DNA of 64,000 nt from Dethiosulfatarculus sandiegensis (GTDB lineage Bacteria; Desulfobacterota; Desulfarculia; Desulfarculales; Desulfarculaceae), in assembly GCF_000931935.2 (NCBI RefSeq), contig NZ_AZAC01000001.1, forward strand, positions 303,479 through 367,478. The letters are read 5' to 3'. Numbering within the stretch: the first letter of the stretch is position 1; every line of letters starts with the position of its first letter. The translations under genes were made by a program, and so were the position numbers. Below are positions 10,901 to 24,025 of the stretch, piece by piece. Under the pieces are notes generated by a model. It was not told where the DNA came from. It worked only from the letters and a program-made list of their open reading frames with translations, and did not search any database.

Positions 10901-12158
10901 GGACGAAATCCGCATCATGCGGAGAAACGCCACCGATATCCTGGAGCGACTGTTGCAAGGCGTCAGCCTGGCCGCTCCCTTTAAGGGCGATGACGGCAGA
11001 GCCCTGATTCCGGCCAAGACCGAGCTTACAGGCGACATGGTCCGCCAGATTCCCATGCGCCGCATGCTGGATCTGGACCTGGCCGGTGTGGAGCCTTCGG
11101 TCCAGCAGGAGCTTGAAAGGGTCGTTTCCGGATACATGGACCAGGTGGAGACCATTCGGAACCAGTTTGAAGACAAGATCAGCAAGCTCAAAAAGGGCGA
11201 CGAGCTGCCTCCGGGTGTCATCAAGATGGTCAAGGTCTATGTTGCCATGAAGCGTAAGCTCTCCGTGGGCGACAAAATGGCCGGTCGTCACGGAAACAAG
11301 GGTGTGGTCAGCCGCATCCTTCCCGAAGAGGATTTGCCCCACTTCCCGGACGGCACCCCGGTTGACATCGTGCTCAACCCCTTGGGCGTGCCGAGCCGTA
11401 TGAACGTGGGCCAGGTCCTGGAGACACACCTCGGCTGGGCTTCCAAGGGCCTTGGCGCCCAGATCAACAAGATGGTCCAGTCGGTGCAGGCCGCCAAGGA
11501 AGAGGTCGAAAAGAACAAAGCGACGGAGGAGATTCGCCAATACCTGAAAAAAGTTCATTCCGAAGAGGAATACGATAACAACTATCAGGATGTTGACGGC
11601 GAAGAACTCTTGCGCATGGCCTCGAACCTGGGGTATGGAGTGCCCCTGGCCACCCCGGTGTTTGACGGCGCTCAGGAAGATGAGATCCGCAGCCTCTTGA
11701 AATTGGCGGGACTCCCTGAAAGCGCCCAGGCCAGGTTGATTGACGGACGCACCGGTGAATACTTTGACAAGGATGTCACCGTGGGCGTCATGTACATGCT
11801 TAAACTTCACCACTTGGTTGACGACAAGATTCACGCACGCTCCATTGGACCATACTCCCTGGTTACCCAGCAGCCCCTTGGCGGCAAGGCCCAGTTCGGA
11901 GGGCAGAGGCTGGGCGAGATGGAGGTCTGGGCCATGGAAGCCTATGGCGCGGCTTATTGCCTGCAGGAGTTTTTGACGGTCAAGAGCGACGACGTTGCCG
12001 GACGCACCAGGATGTACGAGAAGATCGTCAAGGGGGACAATTTCTTGGAGGCAGGTTTGCCTGAAAGCTTCAACGTGTTGGTCAAAGAGTTGCAAGCCCT
12101 TTGCCTGGACGTGGAGTTGACCGAGACAACGGCTCAAGACGCAGCCTTGTCTGAATAA
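7995..12158 (+). CDS. rpoB: DNA-directed RNA polymerase subunit beta
   Basis: A 1387-residue beta subunit, slightly longer than the 1342 of E. coli. It carries the rifampicin-binding region in wild-type form ([20 protein letters not shown], then ALGPGGL), the [11 protein letters not shown] motif and the C-terminal [24 protein letters not shown] segment (here [10 protein letters not shown]). Nothing suggests rifampicin resistance. ATG at 7995 follows GAGGAGGG. It is separated from rpoC by 13 nt. Confidence 0.98.
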   Translation: MSQVSETKTRVRKNFGKIAKIVDIPNLIDMQRQSYETFLQKDVPSSERKDVGLQGVFKSVFPIRDFSGTSSLEFVGYAFGEVKYDVEECLARGMTYEAPLKLTVRLVVFDVDKETEAQTIRDIKEQEIYFGTLPLMTDRGTFIVNGTERVVVSQLHRSPGIFLDHDKGRTHSSGKLLYSARIIPLRGSWIDFEFDPKDILYVRIDRRRKFPVTLLLKALGYSAAELLRTVYKIDGFELDGDQVFLRIDQDRDMGRVMPKGVPDPEGEKPLVKPGKKMTRRALKRLAETGTELVLVDDEMLEGAYAASDLADPVTGELLVGVNQPIDSELLAKLKACGVKEVPVLHIDGFNNTTSFRDTLELDKVEGNEDAIVDIYRRLRPSNPPTLQVAKAFFNNLFFSAEHYDLSAVGRLKLNLRLGLDVPVEVRTLRKEDILTAVKLLIELKESEGQVDDIDHLGNRRVRAVGELLENQYRIGLVRMERAIKERMSLQEIEALMPHDLINSKPVSAVVKEFFGTSQLSQFMDQTNPLSEVTHKRRLSALGPGGLTRERAGFEVRDVHSTHYGRICPIETPEGPNIGLIVSLSTYARVNDYGFIETPYRSASEGKASKDVQFLSALDEEGHIIAQANAPLDDEGNFVRDIVTVREQGEFAMVPPEDVEYMDVSPNQLVSVAASLIPFLENDDANRALMGSNMQRQAVPLLRTDAPLVGTGIEGVVARDSGVCIVAEADGVVDDVDAARIVVRYDEPLTDEPSSQVKIYKLVKYQRSNQNTCSSQKAICVRGQRVKKGQILADGPAVQHGELALGHNVVVAFMSWGGYNYEDSILISERIVKDDVFTSVHIEEFEIVARDTKLGKEEITRDIPNVGEEALANLDESGIIRVGAEIRAGDVLVGKITPKGETQLSPEEKLLRAIFGEKAGDVKDTSLRVPPGVEGIVIDARVFSRKGIEKDERAQSIEDAEVNRLLKDQEDEIRIMRRNATDILERLLQGVSLAAPFKGDDGRALIPAKTELTGDMVRQIPMRRMLDLDLAGVEPSVQQELERVVSGYMDQVETIRNQFEDKISKLKKGDELPPGVIKMVKVYVAMKRKLSVGDKMAGRHGNKGVVSRILPEEDLPHFPDGTPVDIVLNPLGVPSRMNVGQVLETHLGWASKGLGAQINKMVQSVQAAKEEVEKNKATEEIRQYLKKVHSEEEYDNNYQDVDGEELLRMASNLGYGVPLATPVFDGAQEDEIRSLLKLAGLPESAQARLIDGRTGEYFDKDVTVGVMYMLKLHHLVDDKIHARSIGPYSLVTQQPLGGKAQFGGQRLGEMEVWAMEAYGAAYCLQEFLTVKSDDVAGRTRMYEKIVKGDNFLEAGLPESFNVLVKELQALCLDVELTETTAQDAALSE

Positions 12159-12171
12159 AAGGAGAAGTCTC

Positions 12172-15100
12172 TTGGAAGACCTCTACAGCTATTTTGCCAA
12201 ACCCAAGGACCCGCTTTCATTTAATGCGGTGAGGATTTCTTTGGCCAGCCCGGAGAAGATCAAAAACTGGTCCTTCGGGGAGGTCAAAAAACCTGAGACC
12301 ATTAACTACCGCACCTTTAAACCGGAGCGGGACGGGCTGTTCTGCGCCAAAATTTTCGGTCCCACCAAAGACTACGAGTGCAACTGCGGAAAATATAAAC
12401 GCATGAAGCACCGCGGGGTGGTATGCGAAAAATGCGGCGTGGAGGTTATCCAGTCCAAGGTCCGCAGGGAGCGCATGGGGCACATCGACCTGGCTTCGCC
12501 GGTTGCCCACATATGGTTTTTAAAATCCCTGCCCTCCAAAATCGGCAACCTTCTGGACCTGACTTTAAAGGAACTGGAAAGGGTGCTTTATTTTGAGAGC
12601 TGGATCGTGATGGATCCGGGCGACACTCCTCTGACCAAGGGCTCTTTGATAATGGAAGAGCGCTATGGCCAGCTTCGCGAAGAGTATGGGGACCGCTTTG
12701 AGGCCGGCATCGGCGCCGAAGCCATTCAAAAGCTCCTGACCGAGCTGGATCTTCAGGAACTTTACGACGATCTGAGGGCCGAAATGGTGGCTACGGCCAG
12801 TGAGGCCAAGCGCAAAAAACTGGCCAAGCGCCTCAAGGTCATCGACGCATTTTTGGGTTCCGGAAACGAGCCTTCCTGGATGGTTATGAACACCATTCCG
12901 GTTTTGCCTCCGGACCTGCGCCCCCTGGTGCCGCTTGACGGCGGCCGTTTCGCAACCAGCGATTTGAACGACCTTTACCGCAGGGTGATTAACAGAAACA
13001 ACCGGTTGCGCCGCTTAAGCGAGCTGGCCGCTCCGGACATTATTATTCGTAACGAAAAACGCATGCTCCAGGAGGCTGTGGACGTCTTGTTCGACAACGG
13101 CCGCCGGGGCAAGACGATCACCGGCCCCAACAAGCGCCCCTTGAAATCCCTTTCCGATATGTTGAAGGGTAAACAGGGCCGGTTCAGGCAGAACCTTCTG
13201 GGTAAACGTGTGGACTATTCCGGCCGTTCGGTCATCGTCATCGGCCCGGACCTACGTCTGCACCAGTGCGGCCTGCCCAAGAAAATGGCGCTTGAACTCT
13301 TTAAGCCCTTTGTCTACAACCGGCTTGAAGAGAAAAACCTGGTCACCACCATCAAGGGCGCCAAAAAGATGGTGGAAAGAGAAACCGAAGAGGTGTGGGA
13401 CACCCTTTCCGAGGTGGTGCGCGAATATCCCATTATGCTGAACCGCGCCCCCACCCTGCACCGCTTGGGAATCCAGGCCTTTGAGCCCCTGTTGGTGGAA
13501 GGAAAGGCTATTCAGTTACATCCCCTGGTCTGCCCGGCCTACAACGCCGACTTTGACGGTGACCAGATGGCTGTCCACGTGCCTCTTTCCGTGGAAGCTC
13601 AGATCGAGGCCAGGGTGCTTATGATGAGCACCAACAATATCCTGAGCCCTGCCAACGGCGAGCCGATTATCGTGCCGAGCCAGGATATCGTGCTTGGGCT
13701 TTACTATCTCACCAGGGAGCGCCCCAGGGCCAAGGGTGAGGGCAAGATCTTTGCCGATCCGGGCGAGGTGCGCATGGCCTTTGACGCCGGAGAAGCCGAT
13801 CTGCAGGCGGGCATTGAATGCCGCATAAAGGGGGAGAGGTTAAAGACCACGGTCGGCAGGGTGCTCATGAGCGAGATTCTGCCTCCGGAACTGGATTTCA
13901 GCGAAGTCAACAAGACCATGACCAAAAAGGCATTAAAGCTTCTGGTTAGCCGTTGCTATCGCATCGCCGGCACCAAGGCCGCCGTGCTCCTGGCCGACCG
14001 CCTGAAGGACATGGGATACCACTACTCCACCAAGAGCGGCATCTCCATCGCAGTGAAGGATATGATCATCCCCAGTTCAAAGGATGACATCCTGAACAAG
14101 GCCATGAGCGAAGTCAAGGTGATTGAGGAGCAGTACAAAGACGGTATCATCACCGACGGTGAGAAATATAACAAGGTTGTCGATACCTGGTCCAAGGCAA
14201 CGGAAGACGTCGCCGCCCAGATGATGGAGGACATAAGCACCGAAACCTATCTGGACGAAGACGGCAACGAGCAGACCGGCTCCAGTTTCAACCCCATCTA
14301 TATGATGGCTGATTCCGGCGCCCGTGGCTCCAAAGACCAGATGAAACAGCTGGCCGGTATGCGCGGTCTTATGGCCAAACCCTCGGGTGAGATCATCGAG
14401 ACGCCCATTACCGCCAACTTCCGCGAGGGCCTTACGGTTCTGCAGTACTTCATCTCCACTCACGGCGCTCGCAAGGGTCTGGCCGATACGGCTCTTAAGA
14501 CCGCCAACTCCGGTTACCTGACCAGGAGGCTGGTGGACGTTAGCCAGGATGCCATTGTGGCCGAACTGGATTGCGGCACTATTAACGGCATTACCGTGGA
14601 AGCCCTCTTGGAAGGCGGCGAGGTTATTCAGCACGTGGGCGAACGTGTGCTCGGCCGAACCGCCCTGCGCCCGGTGCGTGATCCCCATACTGGCGCGATC
14701 CTGATTCCTGCCAACGCAGAGATCGATGAAGAGGGTGTGGCCAAACTGGAAGAAGCCGGTGTGGAAAAGGTTGAGATCAGAAGCGTCCTCACCTGCGAAT
14801 CCAGGCGGGGCGTCTGCGCCAAATGCTATGGCCGCGATCTGGCCCACTCCAAGCCCGTCGACGTGGGCGAAGCCGTGGGTATTATTGCCGCCCAGTCCAT
14901 TGGCGAGCCCGGTACCCAGCTGACAATGCGTACCTTCCATATCGGCGGTACAGCCGCCAGAAGCGCCGAGCAGTCCAGGGTCGAGGCCAGGTCTGATGGT
15001 GAACTGAAGTTCTTCAACCTTGAGGTGGTCAAGAGTGAATCCGGCCACTTCATGGCCATGAACAGGAACGGTGAAGTAGCTATCCTGTCTGAAGAAGGCA

Positions 15101-16296
15101 GGGAAAAGGAACGCTACAAGATCCCCTACGGCGCTCAGATCATGTTTGCCGAAGGCGAAAAGGTCACTAAGGGCGATGTGGTGGCCCAGTGGGATCCTTA
15201 CACCTCCCCGATCCTTACGGACGTGGACGGCAATGTCAAGTTCGGAGACCTTTTGGAGAACATCTCGGTTACCGAGCGTTTGGACCCGGTTACCGGCCGT
15301 TCCACCAAGGTCACGACCGAGAGCCGCAACCAGGATTTGAGGCCGCGTATCTCCATCAAGGAGTTCGGCAGCAACCGCACGGCCAAACTGCCCGGCGGAA
15401 AGGGTGCGGCCCGTTATATTCTGCCTGTGGGCGCCATTATCATGGTTGCCGAGGGTGATGAGGTCAAGGCCGGCGACGTTTTGGCCCGTATTCCCCGGGA
15501 AACCACAAAAACCAAGGACATCACAGGTGGTCTGCCGAGGGTTGTTGAACTCTTTGAGGTGCGTAAACCCAAAGAGGCAGCGGTTATCACCGAGATTGAC
15601 GGTATTGTGGAGTTCGGCAAGCAGACCAAGGGTAAACGCAAGGTTGTCGTGCGTCCCGAAATCGGTGACCCGGCTGAATACCTCATTCCCAAAGGTAAGC
15701 ACGTCACAGTGCATGAAGGTGACTTTGTGCGGGCCGGTGAACCCTTGATGGACGGCTCTATCAACCCTCACGACCTTCTTAGAAGTAGGGAGGTCAAGGA
15801 CCTGGCCAGGTATCTGGTGGATGAGGTTCAGGACGTTTACCGCCTGCAGGGCGTTAAGATCAACGATAAACACATCGAAGTGATAGTCCGCCAGATGTTG
15901 CGCAGGGTCCTGGTTAAGGATCCCGGCGACACCAAGTTCCTCATGGGGGAACAGGTCGAAGGCTTCCGCTTTGATGATGAAAACCGGAGAGTGGAGGCCG
16001 AGGGCCTTGCCCCTGCCGAGGCCGAGCCCCTTTTGATGGGTATCACCAAGGCCAGTCTTTCCACAGACTCCTTTATTTCAGCCGCTTCGTTCCAGGAAAC
16101 CACCAAGGTTCTGACCGAGGCCTCGGCTGCCGGCAAGCTGGATGAACTAAAAGGGCTCAAGGAAAACGTCATTATGGGCCGTTTGATTCCTGCCGGAACC
16201 GGTGTGGAAAAATATCTCAACCTACACATACCTCATGCCGAGGCTCCCTTGGAGGAGCTGGAAAACAAAATGGGGTTGGGTGCGGCTGAAGGTTAG
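12172..16296 (+). CDS. rpoC: DNA-directed RNA polymerase subunit beta'
   Basis: A 1374-residue beta' subunit. It shows the N-terminal zinc site (C70, C72, C85, C88), the catalytic magnesium loop NADFDGDQM (458-466), and a second Cys cluster ([17 protein letters not shown]). The start is TTG at 12172 behind AAAAGGAG; the protein opens [11 protein letters not shown]. It is co-transcribed with rpoB. The 379 nt after it hold a promoter and hairpins before rpsL. Confidence 0.98.
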   Translation: MEDLYSYFAKPKDPLSFNAVRISLASPEKIKNWSFGEVKKPETINYRTFKPERDGLFCAKIFGPTKDYECNCGKYKRMKHRGVVCEKCGVEVIQSKVRRERMGHIDLASPVAHIWFLKSLPSKIGNLLDLTLKELERVLYFESWIVMDPGDTPLTKGSLIMEERYGQLREEYGDRFEAGIGAEAIQKLLTELDLQELYDDLRAEMVATASEAKRKKLAKRLKVIDAFLGSGNEPSWMVMNTIPVLPPDLRPLVPLDGGRFATSDLNDLYRRVINRNNRLRRLSELAAPDIIIRNEKRMLQEAVDVLFDNGRRGKTITGPNKRPLKSLSDMLKGKQGRFRQNLLGKRVDYSGRSVIVIGPDLRLHQCGLPKKMALELFKPFVYNRLEEKNLVTTIKGAKKMVERETEEVWDTLSEVVREYPIMLNRAPTLHRLGIQAFEPLLVEGKAIQLHPLVCPAYNADFDGDQMAVHVPLSVEAQIEARVLMMSTNNILSPANGEPIIVPSQDIVLGLYYLTRERPRAKGEGKIFADPGEVRMAFDAGEADLQAGIECRIKGERLKTTVGRVLMSEILPPELDFSEVNKTMTKKALKLLVSRCYRIAGTKAAVLLADRLKDMGYHYSTKSGISIAVKDMIIPSSKDDILNKAMSEVKVIEEQYKDGIITDGEKYNKVVDTWSKATEDVAAQMMEDISTETYLDEDGNEQTGSSFNPIYMMADSGARGSKDQMKQLAGMRGLMAKPSGEIIETPITANFREGLTVLQYFISTHGARKGLADTALKTANSGYLTRRLVDVSQDAIVAELDCGTINGITVEALLEGGEVIQHVGERVLGRTALRPVRDPHTGAILIPANAEIDEEGVAKLEEAGVEKVEIRSVLTCESRRGVCAKCYGRDLAHSKPVDVGEAVGIIAAQSIGEPGTQLTMRTFHIGGTAARSAEQSRVEARSDGELKFFNLEVVKSESGHFMAMNRNGEVAILSEEGREKERYKIPYGAQIMFAEGEKVTKGDVVAQWDPYTSPILTDVDGNVKFGDLLENISVTERLDPVTGRSTKVTTESRNQDLRPRISIKEFGSNRTAKLPGGKGAARYILPVGAIIMVAEGDEVKAGDVLARIPRETTKTKDITGGLPRVVELFEVRKPKEAAVITEIDGIVEFGKQTKGKRKVVVRPEIGDPAEYLIPKGKHVTVHEGDFVRAGEPLMDGSINPHDLLRSREVKDLARYLVDEVQDVYRLQGVKINDKHIEVIVRQMLRRVLVKDPGDTKFLMGEQVEGFRFDDENRRVEAEGLAPAEAEPLLMGITKASLSTDSFISAASFQETTKVLTEASAAGKLDELKGLKENVIMGRLIPAGTGVEKYLNLHIPHAEAPLEELENKMGLGAAEG

Positions 16297-16381
16297 ACCG
16301 AACTTGTTTAAAAAAGGCGGTTTTTTTAAAAAATTGCCTCACCGGTGGGAATTACACCGGAGTATGATAAGAAAGTAAGGC

Positions 16382-16411
16382 GGCGGGTTTGTCCCCTGGG
16401 ACGAATCCGCC
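16382..16411 (+). promoter_or_regulatory. 13-bp hairpin downstream of rpoC
   Basis: The arms 16382-16394 and 16399-16411 form a continuous stem of 13 pairs, two of them G-U, around a four-base loop. No uridine tract follows. It lies between the rpoC stop and the candidate rpsL promoter. It may protect the rpoBC mRNA 3' end or act as an attenuator. The role is inferred. Confidence 0.4.
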
Positions 16412-16457
16412 ACCGGCTCTACCAGTGTGGAAAGATGTCTATACGGCTTAAAATGCC

Positions 16458-16486
16458 TTGACACATGTGGAATGGGCCGGTACAAA
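16458..16486 (+). promoter_or_regulatory. Sigma-70-type promoter for rpsL-rpsG-fusA-tuf
   Basis: A consensus -35 TTGACA (16458-16463) and a -10 TACAAA (16481-16486) are separated by 17 bp. It lies about 190 nt before rpsL in a 379-nt non-coding gap. A hairpin at 16579-16587/16591-16599 lies in the resulting leader. This would allow the str cluster to be transcribed separately from rpoBC. Confidence 0.6.
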
Positions 16487-16675
16487 TAGCATTTCCAGCA
16501 GCAACGTAAGCTTCCTATCGCTTGCTCCAGTGGAAAGTCGGGAGCACTAGGGGGCGAACGTGCTTTGGTGGAGAGCGTATTCTGTTGTCACAACGGAATG
16601 CCTGTAGACCCAAAGTTTTAGATTGCTAGCTATTTACACAGTTTAATAAAGACTGACATTGGGAGACTTAAAGAG

Positions 16676-17047
16676 GTGCCCACGATTAACCAATTAGTGC
16701 GCAAGGGTCGCGAGCAGCAACACAAGAAAAAGGCTACCCCGGCCTTGCAGAGCTGCCCGCAAAAGCGGGGGGTGTGCATCCGCGTATACACAACCACTCC
16801 CAAGAAGCCTAACTCCGCTCTTCGTAAGGTTGCGAGGGTCAGGCTTACCAATGGAATCGAAGTCACCAGCTACATTCCTGGCGAAGGTCATAACCTCCAA
16901 GAACACTCCGTGGTCCTTATCCGCGGCGGGCGAGTCAAAGACTTGCCCGGTGTGCGCTATCACGTAGTGCGCGGAACCTTGGATGCTATGGGTGTAGCGG
17001 ATCGGCGTAAGGGCCGTTCCAAGTATGGAGCCAGGAGGCCCAAGTAG
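16676..17047 (+). CDS. rpsL: 30S ribosomal protein S12
   Basis: A 123-residue S12, which checks codon-anticodon pairing in the decoding centre. The [13 protein letters not shown] loop is unaltered, so the streptomycin-resistance positions appear wild type. The start is GTG at 16676, giving [11 protein letters not shown]. It is the first gene of the str cluster. Confidence 0.97.
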   Translation: MPTINQLVRKGREQQHKKKATPALQSCPQKRGVCIRVYTTTPKKPNSALRKVARVRLTNGIEVTSYIPGEGHNLQEHSVVLIRGGRVKDLPGVRYHVVRGTLDAMGVADRRKGRSKYGARRPK

Positions 17048-17142
17048 ATATCTACTTTCCAGGCCACGTGGTTGTGGTGCCCCTTTAATCATTATGATAA
17101 GGGGCACCTGCATGTAAGGCATACAAAAGCGGAAGTGAAGAA

Positions 17143-17613
17143 ATGCCCAGGAGACGAGAAGTACCTAAACGCGAAGTGCTGCCGGACACTCGGCACCGCA
17201 GCCGGTTGGTGACCAAGTTCGTCAACAAACTTATGTTTGACGGTAAGAAGCAAACGGCGCAGCGTATTATGTACGGTGCCATGGATGCAATTAAAGATCG
17301 CACAGGTGAAGATCCTTTGCGCGTCTTTGAGAAAGCCATGGACAACGTGCGTCCGTCCATTGAGGTCAAGAGCAGGCGCGTCGGCGGCTCCACCTATCAG
17401 GTGCCCGTTGATATCCGGCCCGAAAGAAGGCAAGCTCTGGCAATGCGGTGGTTGATCTCCTTTGCCCGTAATCGCGGGGAGAAAACCATGGCTGAAAAAT
17501 TGGCCAGTGAATTGTTGGATGCGGCAGCCGGACGCGGCAGTTCTGTCAAGAAGAAAGAAGACACCCACCGTATGGCAGAGGCCAACAAGGCCTTTGCGCA
17601 TTACAGGTGGTAG
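17143..17613 (+). CDS. rpsG: 30S ribosomal protein S7
   Basis: A 156-residue S7, the primary assembly protein of the 30S head. The start [15 protein letters not shown] and the C-terminal [12 protein letters not shown] are typical. It lies 95 nt after rpsL and 33 nt before fusA. In E. coli S7 represses this operon; no specific operator was identified here. Confidence 0.97.
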   Translation: MPRRREVPKREVLPDTRHRSRLVTKFVNKLMFDGKKQTAQRIMYGAMDAIKDRTGEDPLRVFEKAMDNVRPSIEVKSRRVGGSTYQVPVDIRPERRQALAMRWLISFARNRGEKTMAEKLASELLDAAAGRGSSVKKKEDTHRMAEANKAFAHYRW

Positions 17614-17646
17614 CCGGCATTAGCCGCCAAGGCAAGGTTTGAGAAA

Positions 17647-19749
17647 GTGGCCCGCAAGACTCCCATAAGTCGACAGCGTAATATTGGCCTTATGGCCCAC
17701 ATCGACGCTGGTAAGACCACGACCACGGAGCGCATCCTGTTCTATACAGGGGTGTCCCACCGCTTGGGAGAGGTCCATGACGGTGAAGCGGTCATGGACT
17801 GGATGGAGCAGGAACAGGAGCGCGGTATTACCATTACCAGCGCTGCAACCACCTGCTTCTGGAAAAAGCATAGAATTAATATCATTGACACTCCCGGTCA
17901 CGTGGACTTCACCGTAGAGGTGGAGCGAAGCCTGCGTGTGCTGGACGGCGTTATAGCCGTCTTCTGCGCGGTCGGCGGTGTGCAGCCCCAGTCCGAAACG
18001 GTTTGGCGACAGGCAGACCGTTACGGCGTTCCCCGCATAGCCTTCATCAACAAGATGGATCGCACCGGCGCCGATTGGCGTCGGGCAACCGAGATGATCA
18101 AGACCCGCCTCGGCGCCAGGCCCCTGCCTTTGCAGGTGGCGATCGGCGCTGAAGAGAATTTCGCGGGAGTGGTCGATCTTGTCGGTATGAAGGCGCTCAT
18201 GTTCGACGAATCCGACGGAAGCATCTCCGAAGCCCCGATCCCTGACGATATCAAGGATGAGGTTGAGGAAGCCCGCATGGAGCTCATCGAAACCGTCTGT
18301 GAATTTGACGACGAGATGATGGAGCGTTACCTGGAGGGCGAAGATCCCAAGGAATCCGATATAAAGAACGCACTGCGCCAGGCTGTCCTGGAGCTGGCCG
18401 TTGTTCCGGTCATGCTTGGCAGCGCCTTTAAGAATAAAGGTGTGCAACCACTCTTGGACGCTGTGATCGATCTTCTTCCTTCACCTCTTGATGTGACAAC
18501 CGTCATTGGAACCAATGAGGATGGTGAAGAAGTGCCGTGTAAGGCCGCCGACGAAGCTCCTGCAGCGGCCCTGGCTTTCAAGCTCATGAGCGACCCCTAT
18601 GTGGGGCACCTGACATTCTTGCGGGTATACTCCGGCGTGCTTCGCTCCGGCGACACGGTTGTAAACGGAAACAACGGTAAAAAAGAACGTATCGGCCGTT
18701 TACTTAAAATGCACGCCAATAACCGGGAAGAGATCAAGGAAGTATACGCCGGCGATATCGTCGCCGCAGTCGGCCTTAAGCACACCGCAACCGGCGACAG
18801 CCTCTGCGACCCGGCCCAGCCCGTGGTTCTGGAGCAGCTGCATATTCCAGAGCCGGTGGTCGCGGTGGCTATCAAGCCGGCCAGCAAGCCCATGGTCGAA
18901 AAGATGGGCATGGCCCTTGCCAGGATCGCCGCAGAAGATCCCAGTTTCCGGATCGAGCAGAATACCGAAACCAAACAGACCGTTATCAGGGGTATGGGTG
19001 AGCTCCATCTGGAGATTATCGTTGATCGCCTGAAACGGGAATTCAATGTTGTCTGCGAAGTGGGTGCGCCTCAAGTGGCCTACCGGGAGAGGATTCTGGG
19101 CGAGGCCAAGGCCGAGGGGCGTTATGTCAAGCAGTCCGGCGGCAGGGGCCAGTACGGCCACTGCAAGATCGAGCTTGAGCCCGGCGAAGCGGGACAGGGT
19201 GTGGTCTTTGAAGACAAGATTGTCGGCGGGGCCATTCCCAAAGAATATATCAAACCTGTGGAACAGGGAATTAAGGGTGCGGCTGAAAAAGGCATCCTGG
19301 CCGGATTCCCCCTGATGGATTTCACCGTCAGGCTGGTGGACGGCTCCTACCACGAGGTTGACTCCAACGAACGGGCGTTTACTATTGCAGGTTCGTTGGC
19401 TCTTAAGGAAGCTTGCCGCAAAGCGGGTATGGGACTTTTGGAGCCCATGATGAAGCTGGAAGCCACCACCCCGGAAGAATATCTGGGCGATGTTATGGGT
19501 GACATCAGCACCCGCCGCGGAAAGGTCCAATCCATGGATACCCGTCCCGGGGTTCAGGTAGTGACCGCAACCGTGCCTTTGGCTCAAATGTTCGGCTACG
19601 CAAACGACCTGCGTTCGGCCACCCAAGGGCGCGCCACATTCAGTATGGAATTTTCGCATTATGAGCCTGTGCCCGACTCGATAGCCGAAGAGGTCATCAA
19701 AAACGAGCGTGCACAGCGTGAGGCCGACTCACGCGGCCTGGCTGCCTAG
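17647..19749 (+). CDS. fusA: Elongation factor G
   Basis: A 700-residue translocation GTPase. It has the G1 motif AHIDAGKT (17-24), switch [10 protein letters not shown] and NKMD, then the EF-G domains II-V through the C-terminal [18 protein letters not shown] segment. The start is GTG at 17647. It is 14 nt from the second tuf copy. The length and its place in the str cluster favour the main EF-G rather than a specialised paralogue. Confidence 0.97.
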   Translation: MARKTPISRQRNIGLMAHIDAGKTTTTERILFYTGVSHRLGEVHDGEAVMDWMEQEQERGITITSAATTCFWKKHRINIIDTPGHVDFTVEVERSLRVLDGVIAVFCAVGGVQPQSETVWRQADRYGVPRIAFINKMDRTGADWRRATEMIKTRLGARPLPLQVAIGAEENFAGVVDLVGMKALMFDESDGSISEAPIPDDIKDEVEEARMELIETVCEFDDEMMERYLEGEDPKESDIKNALRQAVLELAVVPVMLGSAFKNKGVQPLLDAVIDLLPSPLDVTTVIGTNEDGEEVPCKAADEAPAAALAFKLMSDPYVGHLTFLRVYSGVLRSGDTVVNGNNGKKERIGRLLKMHANNREEIKEVYAGDIVAAVGLKHTATGDSLCDPAQPVVLEQLHIPEPVVAVAIKPASKPMVEKMGMALARIAAEDPSFRIEQNTETKQTVIRGMGELHLEIIVDRLKREFNVVCEVGAPQVAYRERILGEAKAEGRYVKQSGGRGQYGHCKIELEPGEAGQGVVFEDKIVGGAIPKEYIKPVEQGIKGAAEKGILAGFPLMDFTVRLVDGSYHEVDSNERAFTIAGSLALKEACRKAGMGLLEPMMKLEATTPEEYLGDVMGDISTRRGKVQSMDTRPGVQVVTATVPLAQMFGYANDLRSATQGRATFSMEFSHYEPVPDSIAEEVIKNERAQREADSRGLAA

Positions 19750-19763
19750 AGGAGGAAGAACAG

Positions 19764-20963
<1,200 letters not shown>

Positions 20964-20984
20964 CAACAGGCTCGGACTGTGAGA

Positions 20985-21068
20985 AGCCCCATAACCTGGG
21001 CTCTTTTGGTTGTAACTGCTTTCGTCTTAAAAGGCGCGTATAAGCGCTCTCTGAAACTATCAGAGCGC
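20985..21068 (+). promoter_or_regulatory. Hairpins in the tuf-rpsJ gap
   Basis: The first hairpin (AGCCC 20985-20989 with GGGCT 20998-21002) is followed by CTTTTGG and could be a weak terminator. The second pairs 21044-21050 with 21062-21068 (7 bp). They divide the str cluster from the S10 cluster. No clear promoter was recognised between them and rpsJ. Confidence 0.35.
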
Positions 21069-21091
21069 AGGCTGGGTGTAGGAGATATTCG

Positions 21092-21403
21092 ATGATCCAA
21101 AATCAAAAAATACGTATCAGGCTCAAAGCCTACGATCACAAGCTGCTGGATCAATCCGCCGCCGAGATCGTGGAGACAGCGCGACGCACAGGCGCCAAGG
21201 TTGCAGGGCCAATTCCTCTGCCGACCAAAATCAACAAGTTTTGTGTGCTTCGTTCGCCGCATATCGACAAGAAGAGCCGTGAGCAGTTCGAGATTCGCAC
21301 CCATAAGCGGCTGTTGGATATCTTGGAACCCACTCAGCAGACAGTGGATGCCTTGATGAAGCTGGATTTGTCCGCGGGTGTGGACGTGGAGATCAAGCTG
21401 TAG
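21092..21403 (+). CDS. rpsJ: 30S ribosomal protein S10
   Basis: A 103-residue S10 (NusE). It is part of the 30S head and also binds NusB and NusG in antitermination. It shows [16 protein letters not shown] and the [17 protein letters not shown] loop. It is the first gene of the S10 cluster, with rplC starting 58 nt later. Confidence 0.97.
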   Translation: MIQNQKIRIRLKAYDHKLLDQSAAEIVETARRTGAKVAGPIPLPTKINKFCVLRSPHIDKKSREQFEIRTHKRLLDILEPTQQTVDALMKLDLSAGVDVEIKL

Positions 21404-21461
21404 GCCTTAGGGTGTCAGCAATCACCTTAAGCCTCGGCAAAGCCGATAGAAGGTAAACGTC

Positions 21462-22082
21462 ATGTTGAAGGGTTTAATCGGCAAGAAGTTGGGAATGACC
21501 CGGCTTTTCCTGCAAGCTGGAAAAGCGGTGCCGGTGACGGTGCTGGAGGTCGGACCTTGCAAGGTTGTCCAAGTGAAAACCGCTGAGTCCGATAAATACG
21601 AAGCTGTGCAGCTTGGTTTCGGTACAAGGCGCGCCAAGGTTGTGAACAAGCCTCAAGGTGGCCATTATGCCAAAGCCGGGGTGGACCCCTGTGCCGTGCT
21701 GAAGGAATTCAGGACCGAAGAGTCCGACGAATTTCAGGTGGGCCAGGAATTTACCGCCGAAATGTTCGCACAGGGTGACAAGGTAAATATCAGCGCCAAG
21801 ACCAAAGGCCGCGGCTTCCAGGGTGTTGTAAAACGCCATGGTTTCGCCGGCGGGCGGGACACCCACGGGTGCACCACTCACAAGAAGCCTGGTTCCATCG
21901 GTGCCAGCGCAACTCCGGCGCGCGTCATCAAGGGCAAGAAACTCCCTGGCCAGTACGGCAACGAGATGAAAACCGTACGCAATGTAAAGGTCGTGGACGT
22001 TCGTCCTGATCAGAACCTTGTCTTGGTCAGCGGTGCGGTGCCAGGCGCCAATGGCGGCATCGTGTTTTTGGAAAAGGCCTGA
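21462..22082 (+). CDS. rplC: 50S ribosomal protein L3
   Basis: A 206-residue L3, an early 50S assembly protein near the peptidyl transferase centre. MLKGLIGKKLGMTRLF at the N-terminus and the GFQGVVKRHGFAGG loop near residue 125 are typical. It lies between rpsJ and rplD in the standard S10 order. Confidence 0.97.
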   Translation: MLKGLIGKKLGMTRLFLQAGKAVPVTVLEVGPCKVVQVKTAESDKYEAVQLGFGTRRAKVVNKPQGGHYAKAGVDPCAVLKEFRTEESDEFQVGQEFTAEMFAQGDKVNISAKTKGRGFQGVVKRHGFAGGRDTHGCTTHKKPGSIGASATPARVIKGKKLPGQYGNEMKTVRNVKVVDVRPDQNLVLVSGAVPGANGGIVFLEKA

Positions 22083-22113
22083 TGGGACCTAATGGTCCGG
22101 TGGGTGAATAAAG

Positions 22114-22734
22114 ATGCCAACTATTGATATTTTAGATGCAAAAAAACAGAAGGTCGGCGATGTTGAGCTGAGCGAGAAAGTATTCGACGCTCCGCTTAAA
22201 GCCCACCTGCTGCACGAGGTTGTGGTTTGGCAATTGGCTTGCCGCAGATCCGGCAACGCTCATACCAAAACCAGGTCCGAAGTTCGAGGCGGCGGTCGCA
22301 AACCCTGGCGGCAAAAAGGCACAGGCCGGGCCCGTGCAGGCACCAGGCGTAGTCCTTTGTGGCGTGGCGGCGGAACCACTTTCGGTCCCAGGAAGCGGGA
22401 CTATGGATACCGCCCCCCCAAAAAGGTGCGCAAGGCCGCCCTTAGGGTCGCTTTAAGTGACAAGCTGAGGGAAGAGCAGATGCTCGTGCTCAGGGATTTC
22501 GGGCTGACTGAGATCAAAACCAAGGTGGCTTTGGAAGTTTTGAATAACCTGGAATCCACCAACACATTGGTGGTCACCGGCAGCGCCAACGAAATGCTCG
22601 AAAAGAGCCTGCGCAACCTGCCGAAGGTTAAGCTTCTGAAGGCCGATGGCTTGAACGTCTACGACATCCTGAAGTACGACAGGCTCCTTCTGATGGAGGA
22701 CGCTGTTCAGCCCATCGAGGAGGCGCTGGCATGA
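22114..22734 (+). CDS. rplD: 50S ribosomal protein L4
   Basis: A 206-residue L4 lining the exit tunnel. The long loop reads [20 protein letters not shown] followed by the [10 protein letters not shown] region. In E. coli L4 represses the S10 operon; no matching leader was identified here. Its stop overlaps the rplW start by 4 nt (ATGA), which implies translational coupling. Confidence 0.97.
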   Translation: MPTIDILDAKKQKVGDVELSEKVFDAPLKAHLLHEVVVWQLACRRSGNAHTKTRSEVRGGGRKPWRQKGTGRARAGTRRSPLWRGGGTTFGPRKRDYGYRPPKKVRKAALRVALSDKLREEQMLVLRDFGLTEIKTKVALEVLNNLESTNTLVVTGSANEMLEKSLRNLPKVKLLKADGLNVYDILKYDRLLLMEDAVQPIEEALA

Positions 22735-23021
22735 AAAGCCTTCAAAGCGTGTTGAAGCGGCCCCTGATCACCGAGAAAAGCACCATGGCCAAGGAATTGG
22801 ACAATAAAGTGCTCTTCGAGGTGGACAAACGGGCTACCAAGATAGAGATCCGAAAGGCAGTGGAAAGCATTTTCAATGTCAAGGTTCTGGAAGTGCGCAC
22901 AGTCAGCCAAAAAGGCAAGACTAAACGCATGGGAAAAAACCTGGGTAAGCGAAACGACTGGAAAAAGGCCTACGTAACCCTGGCTCCTGGCCAGAGCGTA
23001 GAGTTCTTCGAAGGGGCCTAA
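22731..23021 (+). CDS. rplW: 50S ribosomal protein L23
   Basis: A 96-residue L23 at the tunnel exit, a docking site for trigger factor and signal recognition particle. It has [28 protein letters not shown] and the [13 protein letters not shown] end. It overlaps rplD by 4 nt and is followed by an unusually long 159-nt folded gap before rplB. Confidence 0.96.
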   Translation: MKSLQSVLKRPLITEKSTMAKELDNKVLFEVDKRATKIEIRKAVESIFNVKVLEVRTVSQKGKTKRMGKNLGKRNDWKKAYVTLAPGQSVEFFEGA

Positions 23022-23052
23022 ATCCCCTTTTCCGAAGTTAAAGCTTGCAATT

Positions 23053-23151
23053 CAGCCAAAGATCGTTAGTATTATCGACTTTGGCTGCACCTTGAAAAAT
23101 TGATAGTGCGATTGGGAACAGAGACGCCGGCCCCTTTACGTCAAAGGGGCC
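23053..23151 (+). promoter_or_regulatory. Two hairpins in the rplW-rplB gap
   Basis: One 9-bp stem pairs 23053-23061 with 23079-23087 around a 17-nt loop. A second perfect 9-bp stem pairs GGCCCCTTT (23129-23137) with AAAGGGGCC (23143-23151) around 5 nt. Neither has a uridine tract. The gap of 159 nt is long for this spot in the S10 cluster. Regulation or processing is possible but unproven. Confidence 0.4.
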
Positions 23152-23180
23152 TGCTCAGATAGTCTCAGAGAGGCGATCTC

Positions 23181-24008
23181 ATGGCTATTAAGAAATACAA
23201 ACCGACCTCACCGGGGCGTCGTTACGCTACGCGGTTGGTACGTGAAGAGATCACCACAGACCAGCCTGAAAAGAGCCTTCTGGAACACGTCAAAAAGACT
23301 GGCGGAAGGAACAACAATGGGCGGGTCACAGCCAAGCATCGTGGTGGCGGACACAAAAGGCGCTTCAGGCGCATTGACTTCAAGAGGGATAAATTCAGCA
23401 TTCCGGCCAAGGTCGCTAGTATCGAGTACGACCCCAACCGCAGCGCCTATATTGCCCTCCTTAACTACGTCGATGGCGAAAAACGCTATATCCTGTGGCC
23501 CAAAGGCCTCAAGGTGGGCGATGCCGTCATTTCAGACGATAAAGTGGACGTCCGTCCTGGCAACGCCATGCTTTTGGATGCCATGCCGCTCGGAACCCAC
23601 GTCCATAACATCGAGTTAAAAATCGGCGCAGGCGGACAGATGGTTCGCAGTGCCGGCACCTACGCCCAGCTCATGGCCAAGGAACACGGCTACGCCACCT
23701 TGAAGCTTCCCAGTGGAGAGATGAGGCGGGTCAACCTGCGTTGTCGCGCCACAGTGGGCGAAATCGGTAACGAACAGCACGAAAACGTAACCCTGGGCAA
23801 GGCCGGCCGCACCCGTTGGCTCGGCAGACGCCCGCAGGTTCGTGGTGTCGCCATGAACCCTGTCGACCATCCGATGGGCGGTGGCGAGGGTAAATCCAGT
23901 GGTGGCCGTCATCCGGTCAGCCCCTGGGGCATGCCAACCAAGGGGTATCGCACCAGGCGCAAGAAGCCGTCAGATCGCTTCATTGTGCGGCGGCGTAACC
24001 AGAAGTAA
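23181..24008 (+). CDS. rplB: 50S ribosomal protein L2
   Basis: A 275-residue L2, needed for subunit joining and peptidyl transfer. It shows the C-terminal [18 protein letters not shown] segment carrying the conserved histidine, and the [14 protein letters not shown] end. The ATG at 23181 follows a GAGAGGCG stretch. It is 17 nt from rpsS. Confidence 0.97.
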   Translation: MAIKKYKPTSPGRRYATRLVREEITTDQPEKSLLEHVKKTGGRNNNGRVTAKHRGGGHKRRFRRIDFKRDKFSIPAKVASIEYDPNRSAYIALLNYVDGEKRYILWPKGLKVGDAVISDDKVDVRPGNAMLLDAMPLGTHVHNIELKIGAGGQMVRSAGTYAQLMAKEHGYATLKLPSGEMRRVNLRCRATVGEIGNEQHENVTLGKAGRTRWLGRRPQVRGVAMNPVDHPMGGGEGKSSGGRHPVSPWGMPTKGYRTRRKKPSDRFIVRRRNQK

Positions 24009-24025
24009 AGGCAGGAGTACAAGCT

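Noticed and set aside
14077..15873. 598-codon frame antisense to rpoC
   Set aside because: Lies fully inside rpoC, which is intact and unmistakable; a codon-bias shadow.
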